In this document: positions 1 through 6,593 of the stretch, one piece after another
Position numbering within the stretch: the stretch's first letter is position 1
Layout of the letters: the number at the start of each line of letters is the position of its first letter
From: Bacillota bacterium
GTDB taxonomy: Bacteria > Bacillota > Clostridia > Tissierellales > Peptoniphilaceae
Assembly: GCA_023393715.1 (NCBI GenBank)
Contig: JAEXCD010000003.1
Span: 1 to 14,665 of the forward strand
Length of the DNA: 14,665 nucleotides
Direction of reading: 5' to 3'
Notes under the pieces: generated by a model
Told to the model about the DNA's origin: nothing
The model's input: the letters and a program-made list of their open reading frames with translations, nothing else
Database searches by the model: none
Translations under genes and position numbers: made by a program

Positions 1-452
1 GTCTCATACTGCGCGTGGCGAATGTGAAACAGGGCGCCCATGGAAGCGCGCACGGTTCTCGGGTCATAGAGATCGCACGTCGTTCCGAGCAGCACCAAAT
101 CCTCAATGCCCATGGCCAGCATGGTGCGCACGATGCTGCCCAGATTGCCCATGTCCGACACCCGGTCGAGCACCAGATGGTTTTTGTCCCGTACCGGCGC
201 TGCTTTTTTCTCAAAGACGCCGATCACATAGACATTGCCCTTGGGCGAAAGCCGGCGAATATCCCGATCGTCGATGCGGTATGGGATGCCCTCCCGCTTC
301 AGTCGCGCCACGAAGGGCTCCCGTTCCGAAAATTGCTCGGAAATCAGAATCTCCAAAACCCAGTCCGCGTGACAATCGATCAGCTCCATCGTCGGAAAAG
401 CGCCGAAGGTATAGGAATGGCGATCGCTTTTCCGGTATTTTTTCCACTTCAT
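1..452 (-). CDS. SpoU/TrmH-family RNA 2'-O-methyltransferase, 3' end cut off by window edge
   Basis: Members of this family transfer a methyl group from S-adenosylmethionine to a ribose 2'-OH of tRNA or rRNA, using a knotted SPOUT fold. About 150 codons are visible, reading off the left edge with no stop. The N-terminal third (start MKWKKYRKSDRHSYTFG) looks like the small substrate-binding domain. From about residue 97 the catalytic domain begins with the family motif 1 signature: NHLVLDRVSDMGNLGSIVRT, then LVLLGTTCDLYDP and VRASMGALF. The C-terminal motifs 2 and 3, which bind SAM in the knot, lie beyond the window. The start at 452 has a strong GGGAGGGAG ribosome binding site about 8-10 nt upstream; the ATG at 457 meets a stop two codons on. 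The gene is divergent from pncB. The family is secure; the RNA target cannot be told from this fragment. Confidence 0.85.
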   Translation of the reverse strand, partial: MKWKKYRKSDRHSYTFGAFPTMELIDCHADWVLEILISEQFSEREPFVARLKREGIPYRIDDRDIRRLSPKGNVYVIGVFEKKAAPVRDKNHLVLDRVSDMGNLGSIVRTMLAMGIEDLVLLGTTCDLYDPRTVRASMGALFHIRHAQYE

Positions 453-477
453 CTCATGCTCCCTCCCTGTCGCCTTC

Positions 478-486
478 ATTGTAGCA
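478..486 (-). promoter_or_regulatory. Candidate extended -10 promoter for the SpoU methyltransferase gene
   Basis: On the minus strand this reads TGCTACAAT, a TGn extended -10 element followed by a TACAAT hexamer. It lies about 26 bp upstream of the ATG at 452, which leaves room for a short leader holding the ribosome binding site. No convincing -35 box is seen 16-18 bp upstream, which is tolerated for extended -10 promoters. The call rests on pattern only. Confidence 0.4.
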
Positions 487-564
487 CAGCTTCCTCCCTT
501 GCCGCGCAGCACGGACGCTCTTTTTTCTGCGCCGACTTTCTTTCCCCTTTTTCCCTCATTCCGT

Positions 565-570
565 TATAAT
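565..570 (+). promoter_or_regulatory. Candidate sigma-A type -10 box for pncB
   Basis: A perfect TATAAT hexamer sits 40 bp upstream of the pncB ATG, predicting a leader of roughly 34 nt. The -35 region about 17 bp upstream is a C/T-rich stretch without a good TTGACA match, so the assignment rests mainly on the -10 box and its placement. The interval 453-610 is otherwise empty: it holds the two divergent promoters and ribosome binding sites and no open reading frame worth calling. Confidence 0.5.
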
Positions 571-610
571 GGTAGGAAATAACTCATTACCGATACGTTA
601 GGAGGATATT

Positions 611-2089
611 ATGACCATCCGAGCACAGGAAAATCTGTCCATGCTGACCGATTTTTATGAAATGACCATGAGCAACGGATATCTTGAGCACGGGATGGAG
701 GATACGATTGCTTATTTTGATATCTTCTATCGTTCCATTCCGGATGACGGCGGATTTTCCATCTTCTGCGGACTCGAATCGCTCATCGAGTATCTGAGCG
801 GACTGCACTTTGAAGAGGACGATATCGCCTATCTACGCGGCCGCGGTATTTTTGACGAACGCTTTCTGGATTATCTCGCCCGCTTCTCGTTCACCTGTGA
901 TGTCTGGTCGCTTCCCGAAGGAACCGTAATCTTCCCGGGTGAGCCCATCGTCACCGTCCGCGGACCGATTTTGCAGACAACCCTCATCGAGACCATGCTT
1001 CTCCTGACGGTCAATCACCAATCCCTCATCGCGACCAAGACGGCGCGCATCGTGCGCTCGGCACAGGGACGTCCCGTCATGGAATTTGGCTCGCGCCGGG
1101 CACATGGGCCGGATGCCGCCACCCTTGGTGCAAAGGCCGCCTACATCGCCGGCGCCGTCGGTACGGCCAACACCCTGTCCGATCGCACCTTCGGCGTCCC
1201 CGCGCTCGGCACCATGGCGCACAGCTGGGTTATGATGTTTCCCACCGAGTTTGATGCGTTCCGCGCCTATGCGCAAACGTACCCGGAAAACTGCGTTCTT
1301 CTGGTCGATACCTACGACACCCTGCTGAGCGGCGTCCCCAACGCCATCCGCGCCTTTCAGGAGGTGCTCGTCCCCATGGGCTATCGCCCCGGCGGTATTC
1401 GCCTCGACTCCGGCGATATCGCCTATCTCTCGAAAAAAGCGCGCAAAATGCTCGACGCCGCAGGCTTTGAGGACGCTAAAATCGTCGTATCCAACTCGCT
1501 CGACGAATACAAGATCTCGGATATCCTCGCGCAGGACGCCAAGATCGACAGCTTTGGCGTGGGCGAAAATCTGATTACCGCAAAGAGCGATCCCGTTTTC
1601 GGCGGCGTATACAAATTGGTGGCCATCGAACAGAACGGCGAAATCGTCGCAAAGATTAAAATCTCGGAAAATGTCGAAAAGATCACCACGCCCGGATTTA
1701 AGTCGGTCTATCGGCTTTACGAGCAGGAGAGCGGCAAGGCGATTGCCGATGTAATCACGCTGCACGACGAAAAAATCGACGATTCCGGCGAATACGAGAT
1801 TTTCGATCCCGTCTATACATGGAAGCGCACCACGCTGTCTCAATTCCGCGCGCGCAGGCTGCACGAGAAAATTTTCCAGGGCGGACGGCTCGTGTATACG
1901 CTGCCCTCACTGCAGGAGCGACGCGCGTACTGCCAGCAGGAAATCGACTCCCTCTGGGAGGAATATAAGCGCCTCGACAACCCGCACATCTACCGCGTCG
2001 ATCTGTCTCAGGATCTCTGGTCGTTGAAAAACGACCTGCTGAACAAGACCCACCGCGAGGTACAGAAGATGCGCCATAAAAAACAGTAA
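611..2089 (+). CDS. pncB: Nicotinate phosphoribosyltransferase
   Basis: This cytosolic enzyme of the Preiss-Handler NAD salvage route makes nicotinate mononucleotide from nicotinate and phosphoribosyl pyrophosphate, with ATP hydrolysis. The 492-residue protein matches the usual length of the long bacterial NAPRTase type. Visible family signatures are an N-terminal LTDFYEMTM stretch, MEFGSRRAHGPDAA (157-170), NTLSDR and TMAHSW with His204, the expected position of the phosphorylated histidine, then LLVDTYDTL (230-238) and GGIRLDSGD (261-269), which line the phosphoribosyl site. The start follows AGGAGG with 5-nt spacing. It is a single-gene unit, the only plus-strand gene in the window, with its own promoter and terminator, and converges on the pta pair. 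Nothing is missing or frameshifted. The neighbourhood does not link it to other NAD genes, although cinA further right carries an NMN deamidase domain with the same product. Confidence 0.95.
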   Translation: MTIRAQENLSMLTDFYEMTMSNGYLEHGMEDTIAYFDIFYRSIPDDGGFSIFCGLESLIEYLSGLHFEEDDIAYLRGRGIFDERFLDYLARFSFTCDVWSLPEGTVIFPGEPIVTVRGPILQTTLIETMLLLTVNHQSLIATKTARIVRSAQGRPVMEFGSRRAHGPDAATLGAKAAYIAGAVGTANTLSDRTFGVPALGTMAHSWVMMFPTEFDAFRAYAQTYPENCVLLVDTYDTLLSGVPNAIRAFQEVLVPMGYRPGGIRLDSGDIAYLSKKARKMLDAAGFEDAKIVVSNSLDEYKISDILAQDAKIDSFGVGENLITAKSDPVFGGVYKLVAIEQNGEIVAKIKISENVEKITTPGFKSVYRLYEQESGKAIADVITLHDEKIDDSGEYEIFDPVYTWKRTTLSQFRARRLHEKIFQGGRLVYTLPSLQERRAYCQQEIDSLWEEYKRLDNPHIYRVDLSQDLWSLKNDLLNKTHREVQKMRHKKQ

Positions 2090-2133
2090 AACTCTTCGCC
2101 GCTGCGGGATGACCTCCATTCCGCGGAGGCGCC

Positions 2134-2166
2134 AAAAACGCCGAAGACGTCGTCTTCGGCGTTTTT
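2134..2166 (+). terminator. Rho-independent terminator of pncB
   Basis: A perfect 15-bp inverted repeat (arms 2134-2148 and 2152-2166, loop GTC) ends in a run of five T on the plus strand, 45 bp after the pncB stop codon. The A run at the left arm gives a T run on the minus strand too, so it may work in both directions and back up the next terminator. Confidence 0.9.
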
Positions 2167-2202
2167 CTATCTGTTTGCGCGCGAAAGAAGTGCTTGCTCA
2201 TG

Positions 2203-2230
2203 AAAAAGCCGGATCCGTCGGATCCGGCTT
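2203..2230 (-). terminator. Terminator of the pta-membrane protein unit
   Basis: Arms 2206-2216 and 2220-2230 form a perfect 11-bp stem around a GGATCC core with a 3-nt loop. On the minus strand the hairpin is followed by TTTTT. It begins 3 bp past the stop codon of the minus-strand membrane protein gene. With the pncB terminator it separates two convergent units. Confidence 0.85.
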
Positions 2231-2232
2231 CT

Positions 2233-2727
2233 TTATTTATCCTTTGGCTTTAGCTGCTCCATCACCACGGTGCGTCCGCGCGTGCGTACCGTCGGCTGTG
2301 CCGGGGGCGGCGCTTTTCGAATCCACCGTCCGTTTTGATACTGGGCAACCGCCTCAAAGCTCGTCCCCAGAACAAAGATGATGAGCCAATGCAGCGTCTT
2401 GGGTTCGCTCATGACGTAAAAGGCAAAGCCCATCAGAGAACAGACCACTGACACGCGCTCAAGGCGATTCCAGCGCTCGATCTTGAGCTTTTCCTCCACG
2501 AGCTCATGTCGCCTCTTCCACCATTCCGCGGTGAGCCACACGGCCAGAGCCGCAACAAAAACGGCACTTAGTTCAGGCACCGGCACCGAATTCGGATTCA
2601 GCGCCATCACGACGGCAAACGCGAAGAACACGCCGCCGATCGCGATGTAATAGCTTCTGCGCCTCCTTTGGACGGCCTGCTCGTTCAGGCTCGGCACTCG
2701 CTCCCCCGGCGCTTTCCGGGCACTCAT
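2233..2727 (-). CDS. Small multipass membrane protein of unknown function, downstream of pta
   Basis: I do not recognise this 164-residue protein. An arginine-rich N-terminus (RRRR at 21-24) precedes four likely membrane helices at about 26-43, 51-70, 92-106 and 112-128. A charged loop of roughly 20 residues (71-91, KRRHELVEEKLKIERW) separates the two helical pairs. The tail from about 133 is polar, basic and proline-rich (KAPPPAQP), likely cytoplasmic. The start lies 7 bp past the pta stop codon with only a weak ribosome binding site, so translation is probably coupled to pta. The gene ends just before the terminator that closes the pair. That it is a real gene is supported by the consistent helix pattern, the operon fit and the lack of a competing frame. 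No enzymatic motif is visible and no function is proposed. Confidence 0.75.
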   Translation of the reverse strand: MSARKAPGERVPSLNEQAVQRRRRSYYIAIGGVFFAFAVVMALNPNSVPVPELSAVFVAALAVWLTAEWWKRRHELVEEKLKIERWNRLERVSVVCSLMGFAFYVMSEPKTLHWLIIFVLGTSFEAVAQYQNGRWIRKAPPPAQPTVRTRGRTVVMEQLKPKDK

Positions 2728-2734
2728 TTCCGGA

Positions 2735-3709
2735 TTACGCTAAGGCGCTCGCCGCCGTAATGATCGCCAGCTTGTAGGCGTCCTCCTCCGAGCAGCCGCG
2801 GGAGAGATCATTGACCGGCTTGGCAATGCCCTGAAGAATCGGTCCAAGCGCCTCAAAGCCGCCCAGACGCTCGGAAATCTTGTAGCCGATATTGCCCGAC
2901 TGCAGATCCGGGAACACAAAGACGCGCGCGTGGCCTGCTACCGGAGAATTCGGCGCTTTTCGCGCACCGACCACCGGAATCAGCGCTGCATCAAACTGCA
3001 ATTCGCCGTCGACGACCAGCTCCGGGAAACGCTCCTTTGCGATTTTCGTCGCCTCAGCGACCTTTTCCTGCTCCGGTGAGTGCGCCGAACCCATCGTCGA
3101 GAAGGACAGCATCGCAACCTTCGGATCGATTTCAAAGCCCTTCGCCGTTTCCGCCGCCGCATTGGCGATCTCTGCGAGATCCTCTGCGCTCGGGTTGATG
3201 TTGACGGCCGTATCCGCAAAGAGGTAGCGCTGATCGTTCGGCCCGATCATCACCATCGCACCGCTGACGAGCTTCATGCCCGGCTTCGTCTTCAGAATCT
3301 GAAGCGCCGGACGGATCGTGTCTCCCGTCGTGCCGACCGCACCGCTGACCATGCCCGACGCACGGTCGAGATAGACCAGCATCGTAGCGAAATAATTCGG
3401 ATTCTTCAGCTGCTCATAAGCCTGCTCCGCCGTCACCTTGCCCTTGCGGCACTCGACAAATTTATCGACCAAAAGCTGATAGTCGCGATATTTTTCCGGT
3501 TCGATGATTTCCAATCCCGTCAATGCAAAGCCGTTTTCCTGCGCTGTTTTTTCAATCTCCTCCAGATTTCCCAAAACAATCGGTCTCAGAAAGCCGTCGC
3601 GCTGGTGTCTCGTCGCCGCGCCCAGCACGCGTGCATCCTCGCCCTCAGGGAAAACAATCGTCAGGTTTTTCCCTTTAATCCGCTGCTTCAACATTGAGAT
3701 TACATCCAT
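2735..3709 (-). CDS. pta: Phosphate acetyltransferase
   Basis: Pta interconverts acetyl-CoA plus phosphate with acetyl phosphate plus CoA, the first step of acetate formation in fermenting bacteria. The 324-residue protein has the length of the short Pta type found in Firmicutes, without the extra N-terminal domains of enterobacterial Pta. Signatures include IVFPEGEDARVLGAA near the N-terminus, SGMVSGAVGTTGDTIRPALQ in the middle, MLSFSTMGSAHSPE, and SPVAGHARVFVFPDLQSGN with GGFEALGPILQG and PVNDLSRG near the C-terminus. The start follows an AGAGAGGAAA ribosome binding site on the minus strand. No acetate kinase gene is adjacent, so ackA must lie elsewhere or the enzyme serves another route. 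The preceding 167 bp form a GC-rich leader with possible alternative hairpins. The identification is firm. Confidence 0.96.
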   Translation of the reverse strand: MDVISMLKQRIKGKNLTIVFPEGEDARVLGAATRHQRDGFLRPIVLGNLEEIEKTAQENGFALTGLEIIEPEKYRDYQLLVDKFVECRKGKVTAEQAYEQLKNPNYFATMLVYLDRASGMVSGAVGTTGDTIRPALQILKTKPGMKLVSGAMVMIGPNDQRYLFADTAVNINPSAEDLAEIANAAAETAKGFEIDPKVAMLSFSTMGSAHSPEQEKVAEATKIAKERFPELVVDGELQFDAALIPVVGARKAPNSPVAGHARVFVFPDLQSGNIGYKISERLGGFEALGPILQGIAKPVNDLSRGCSEEDAYKLAIITAASALA

Positions 3710-3876
3710 TTTGTTTTTCCTCTCTCCATTTTTTGATTTTGTTCAAAGCGGCTCGCACCTCCCTGGATTCGGGAGACGCCCCTCAGAAGAGCTCCTCCAA
3801 AGGGGATCGTCGCCTTACTGATCCATACTATTTTACCGAAAAAACGATCGTTCGTGTTACTTACTTTCCTTTTTCC
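3710..3876 (-). promoter_or_regulatory. Structured leader region upstream of pta
   Basis: This 167-bp gap has no gene. On the minus strand a possible -10 box (TAAAAT, around 3830-3836) is followed by a GC-rich stretch with several inverted repeats. GACG/CGTC plus CCCCT/AGGGG (3775-3783 with 3801-3811, two-base bulge) form one stem. CTCCC/GGGAG (3759-3763 with 3771-3775) form the next hairpin. GGATC/GATCC (3804-3808 with 3820-3824) could form a rival stem using part of the first. No known riboswitch class is recognised and no T-run follows, so it may be an ordinary untranslated leader. The pta ribosome binding site lies near 3720. Confidence 0.35.
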
Positions 3877-4752
3877 TTATTTTCCGTTATTTTTCGCCAT
3901 CTGCAGCGCAGTCTGTTCCTCGGGCGATAAATTCTGCTGCGGCGTGCCGTTGCGTATTTCCTTGGCAAACACCGACGAGCCCTGGCGTCCGTAGATATTG
4001 GTCACAAGAATGCCGTTGTTGTGATCGTCGAGCAGGACGACGCTGAAGCTCTGTTCGCCGGCCAGCTCCTCAAACGCATTATAGCGATACAGTCCGACGC
4101 GCTGAAGCGTCAGGGACATTTGCTCGCGCAGGCGAAGCACCTCGTGATTCAGATCGGTCTCCGCCTTAGCGGCCAGCGTGTCGATCGCCTGCGACGTTGC
4201 CTGTCTCGTGAGATTGAGCTGCTTTTCCGTTTCCTCGAATCGAAGATAGATATCCTCTTCGATTTTCTGCATTCGGTGATCCGCCTGTCCCTGAAACTGA
4301 TGCGCCTCGCGCTGAATCTGCGAAATGGCCTCCTCCATCGTGGCATGCGTCTCGTGTTGAACATGAGCGACATGCTCCGTGAGCGTGTCCTTCAGCTCGA
4401 CAAACGACTCATTGATACGCCGATCCATTTCGCGCAGCTCCGCCGCAGATCGGTGCTCCAGCGCCTGCAGGCTCTCCTGAAAGGCCGCGTCCCGCTGCTT
4501 GGCCTCTTCCACCGCAACCTCATTGAGTCCGGCAAGCTCCTTCTCCATCCGCTTTTGCCGGCTCATCGTCTGCTCTAAATTTTGCCCGTATTCGATCAGC
4601 AGATCCTCGAGGCTGACATCACTTCGCCCGCGCAAAAGCGTGTCATATTTTTTCCGCAGACGGCGCAGCTTTTTATCCGCACTCGTCACCCAGTACAGGC
4701 ATATGAGTACCAGCAGGGTCAGAACGATCGCTCCTATTGTTCTAATATCCAT
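3877..4752 (-). CDS. DUF4446 family membrane-anchored protein with long coiled-coil insertion
   Basis: The function of this family is unknown; clostridial genomes often carry it beside parB. The 291-residue form starts with one membrane helix (about 5-23), then a basic KKLRRLRKKYDTLLRG stretch typical of the family's N-terminal part. Residues about 55-215 are a long helical, Glu/Gln/Arg-rich coiled coil. The family's C-terminal core follows at 216-281: LQRVGLYRYNAFEELAGEQS, VVLLDDHNNGILVTNIYG, AKEIRNGT and LSPEEQTAL. Typical members are about 150-170 residues, so the coiled coil is an extra insertion of over 100 residues. I chose the ATG at 4752 over the one at 4806: it lies 4 nt past the upstream stop, has GGTGA just before it, and puts the membrane helix at the N-terminus as in the family. 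It is the last gene of the cinA-parAB unit. Confidence 0.85.
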   Translation of the reverse strand: MDIRTIGAIVLTLLVLICLYWVTSADKKLRRLRKKYDTLLRGRSDVSLEDLLIEYGQNLEQTMSRQKRMEKELAGLNEVAVEEAKQRDAAFQESLQALEHRSAAELREMDRRINESFVELKDTLTEHVAHVQHETHATMEEAISQIQREAHQFQGQADHRMQKIEEDIYLRFEETEKQLNLTRQATSQAIDTLAAKAETDLNHEVLRLREQMSLTLQRVGLYRYNAFEELAGEQSFSVVLLDDHNNGILVTNIYGRQGSSVFAKEIRNGTPQQNLSPEEQTALQMAKNNGK

Positions 4753-4756
4753 AAAA

Positions 4757-5386
4757 TCACCGATTTTCTTCTTTCCATTCCGCAAAGTGCGGCCACTTTT
4801 CCGCAACCCGACCTCGAGCGGTTTCGCGAAGTGCTCCGGCCCGCCGCCAAAGCTTCGACGCCCGCTGCAGGTGCGTCTCCCTCGATGCGGGTGATTTCAA
4901 GGCCGCGACGTTCATCCAAACGTTGAACAGCACCGCCTCCACGCAGGTATAGGCCAATTCAGCCGCGGTCGCCACATCAGAAAAAACGGAGGCCTTTGTC
5001 CCGGCGGCCAGCTCCTCCTGCCACTCTAATAAGGATAACAGATTATCGAGCATTTTTTCGGGAATTTCAATCGCCTTTTCATAGCCCCGTTCGATCGCTT
5101 CTCCTCTTTCGGGATCGTCCTTTGGACGGCGACGCGCCTCAAGCACAGCCTGAAACGAATACCCATCGGCTTCGGCAAGCGCCATCAATTCGTCGCGAAC
5201 CGCGTCAAGCCGGCGCAGCATAAGCTTCGTCCACTCCTGCTCTTCCTTGGGATCAGAAATGCGCACGCCCATTTCATTCAGCTGAACGGCCAACGCGCCA
5301 ATGACGCCGCACACTCCGCCACCGCCCGGAAGCGGATTCGGGCTGCCCGTATGCTGCAACAGCTCCTCAACGGACCACTTATTCAT
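4757..5386 (-). CDS. Cyclodeaminase/cyclohydrolase family protein (FTCD C-terminal domain type)
   Basis: The family includes formiminotetrahydrofolate cyclodeaminase and the clostridial methenyltetrahydrofolate cyclohydrolase FchA, cytosolic all-helical enzymes of one-carbon folate metabolism. The 209-residue length fits a stand-alone domain. Visible features are the N-terminal PLPGGGG loop (18-24, equivalent to the family's PGGGS) and ADGYSFQAVLEARRRP (73-88), which matches the D-x-x-[AS]-[FY] helix with Asp74. The segment after the glycine loop lacks the usual LTxGK-like motif, and Ser is replaced by Gly in the loop, so folate activity is uncertain. It overlaps parB by 8 nt and ends 4 nt before the DUF4446 gene, so it is translated as part of the partition operon. 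The family is likely; the substrate is not assigned. Confidence 0.8.
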   Translation of the reverse strand: MNKWSVEELLQHTGSPNPLPGGGGVCGVIGALAVQLNEMGVRISDPKEEQEWTKLMLRRLDAVRDELMALAEADGYSFQAVLEARRRPKDDPERGEAIERGYEKAIEIPEKMLDNLLSLLEWQEELAAGTKASVFSDVATAAELAYTCVEAVLFNVWMNVAALKSPASRETHLQRASKLWRRAGALRETARGRVAEKWPHFAEWKEENR

Positions 5387-6593
5387 GATCGCCCTCCATC
5401 AGCAGAGCCCACAGGCGATTCAGATCCTCCTGCGTATAGCATTCCACCTGAAAATGCCAGCCTCTCCGCTTCGGGCGAATGGATACACGGCTTCCTAAAT
5501 GTTCGCTCAGACGCGTTTCCATCTCCTGCAAAAAAACATCCTTTTTGGCGGCCGGAGCCGTCTTTTTCTCCACGGCGTTGACATTGGTACGCCCCTCCAC
5601 CAAAAGCTGCCGATATCGGGCGCGCTTTTTCAGATCCGGCTCTGAAAGCAGCGCCCGCGCCTGAGACGACGTCAGCAGCCCTCGATACAGTGCATCCAGG
5701 GACTCATCGTCCAGCTTGAGCAGTCGAACGATATTGGCAATGTAGGCGCGCGATTTTCCAAGCGCCTCTGCCAGCTGCTGCTGCGTCAGCATCTGATCCC
5801 GCATAATCTGCTGATATGCCGTCGCCTCCTCCAATGGATTGAGATCCTCTCGCTGCACGTTTTCGATAACCGACAGCATTGTCGTCTCCCGTCGCTCGCC
5901 CTCGCGAAGCACCGCCGGGATTTCCTTCAGACCCGCCTTCTGCGCCGCGCGGAAACGGCGTTCACCCGCGATGATCTCATACGGCGCCCGGCCGGGTGCC
6001 GTATGCTTTTTGACGACAATGGGCTGTAAAATACCGTATTTTTGTATCGAGGCCGCTAAATCGTCCAATGCGTCCTCCGCAAAATATTTCCTCGGCTGAT
6101 CCGGATTTGTTTCAAGCTCTTCCATGGAAAGCAGCTGCACCATGCCTGAAAAACGCTCCGACGACGTATTTCCATCCGAGGTGCGCATCCCGCTCGTTCC
6201 CGAATTTGCCGCCTTTTTTCGGGATTGCGGTTTTGTCGCCGCCTCGCCCGCCGCGGCAGCGTCTGCTGCAGCTCCAGCTCGGACCGTCTCTTTTTTCACC
6301 GTTTTGACGCTGGTCGCCGACGGCCCTTTGGCCTCAGACTTAGCGCTTTTCGAAGACGCCGTTTTTAAAGCCGTCCCGAGTTCGTCCGTCGGCACCACTT
6401 TTGGCGCCGTCCCGGTCTTTGACAGCATCTCAGTCTTTGACGTCGTCCCGGCCTTTGACATGGGCGCCTTCCCGGCCGTCGTTTTTGTGCTGCGCACTTC
6501 CGATTCCGCTTTTTTTTCGCGCGGTGCTTCCGCTTCCGTTGACAATGGAATGAGCGCAGAAAGGCCCTTTCCCAATCCCTTTTTTCGTATCAT
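5379..6593 (-). CDS. parB: Chromosome partitioning protein ParB (Spo0J), with long linker
   Basis: ParB is a CTP-dependent DNA clamp that loads at parS sites near the origin, spreads along DNA and recruits ParA and SMC. The 404-residue protein opens with RKKGLGKGLSALIP, the ParA-contacting tail. Residues about 18-150 are a low-complexity Ala/Ser/Thr/Lys linker with a loose SKxGT repeat. The conserved core starts near 154: LETNPDQPRKYF, GERRFRA (210-216, CTP-binding motif C-box 2) and ENVQREDLNPLEEA (244-257). The helix-turn-helix is at about 269-293 (LTQQQLAEALGKSRAYIAN), followed by a C-terminal dimerisation domain. Bacillus Spo0J is about 280 residues; the excess is mostly the linker. It overlaps parA by 4 nt (ATGA) with AGGAG upstream, and overlaps the next gene by 8 nt. 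Its likely target, a parS-like array, lies upstream of the same operon. Confidence 0.96.
   Translation of the reverse strand: MIRKKGLGKGLSALIPLSTEAEAPREKKAESEVRSTKTTAGKAPMSKAGTTSKTEMLSKTGTAPKVVPTDELGTALKTASSKSAKSEAKGPSATSVKTVKKETVRAGAAADAAAAGEAATKPQSRKKAANSGTSGMRTSDGNTSSERFSGMVQLLSMEELETNPDQPRKYFAEDALDDLAASIQKYGILQPIVVKKHTAPGRAPYEIIAGERRFRAAQKAGLKEIPAVLREGERRETTMLSVIENVQREDLNPLEEATAYQQIMRDQMLTQQQLAEALGKSRAYIANIVRLLKLDDESLDALYRGLLTSSQARALLSEPDLKKRARYRQLLVEGRTNVNAVEKKTAPAAKKDVFLQEMETRLSEHLGSRVSIRPKRRGWHFQVECYTQEDLNRLWALLMEGDHE

Noticed and set aside
833..1864. 343-codon open frame antisense to pncB
   Set aside because: It lies wholly within a well-conserved pncB frame and reads as the complement of GC-rich coding sequence; no recognisable domain or start signal.
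3843..3852. AACGATCGTT palindrome followed on the minus strand by T residues, as a terminator for the DUF4446 gene
   Set aside because: Only about three base pairs can form around a four-base loop, too weak for a terminator; no better hairpin is visible there, so the DUF4446 transcript may run on into pta.
4753..4806. Upstream start for the DUF4446 gene at 4806
   Set aside because: It would overlap the preceding gene by 50 nt, add a basic tail before the membrane helix that the family lacks, and has no good ribosome binding site.
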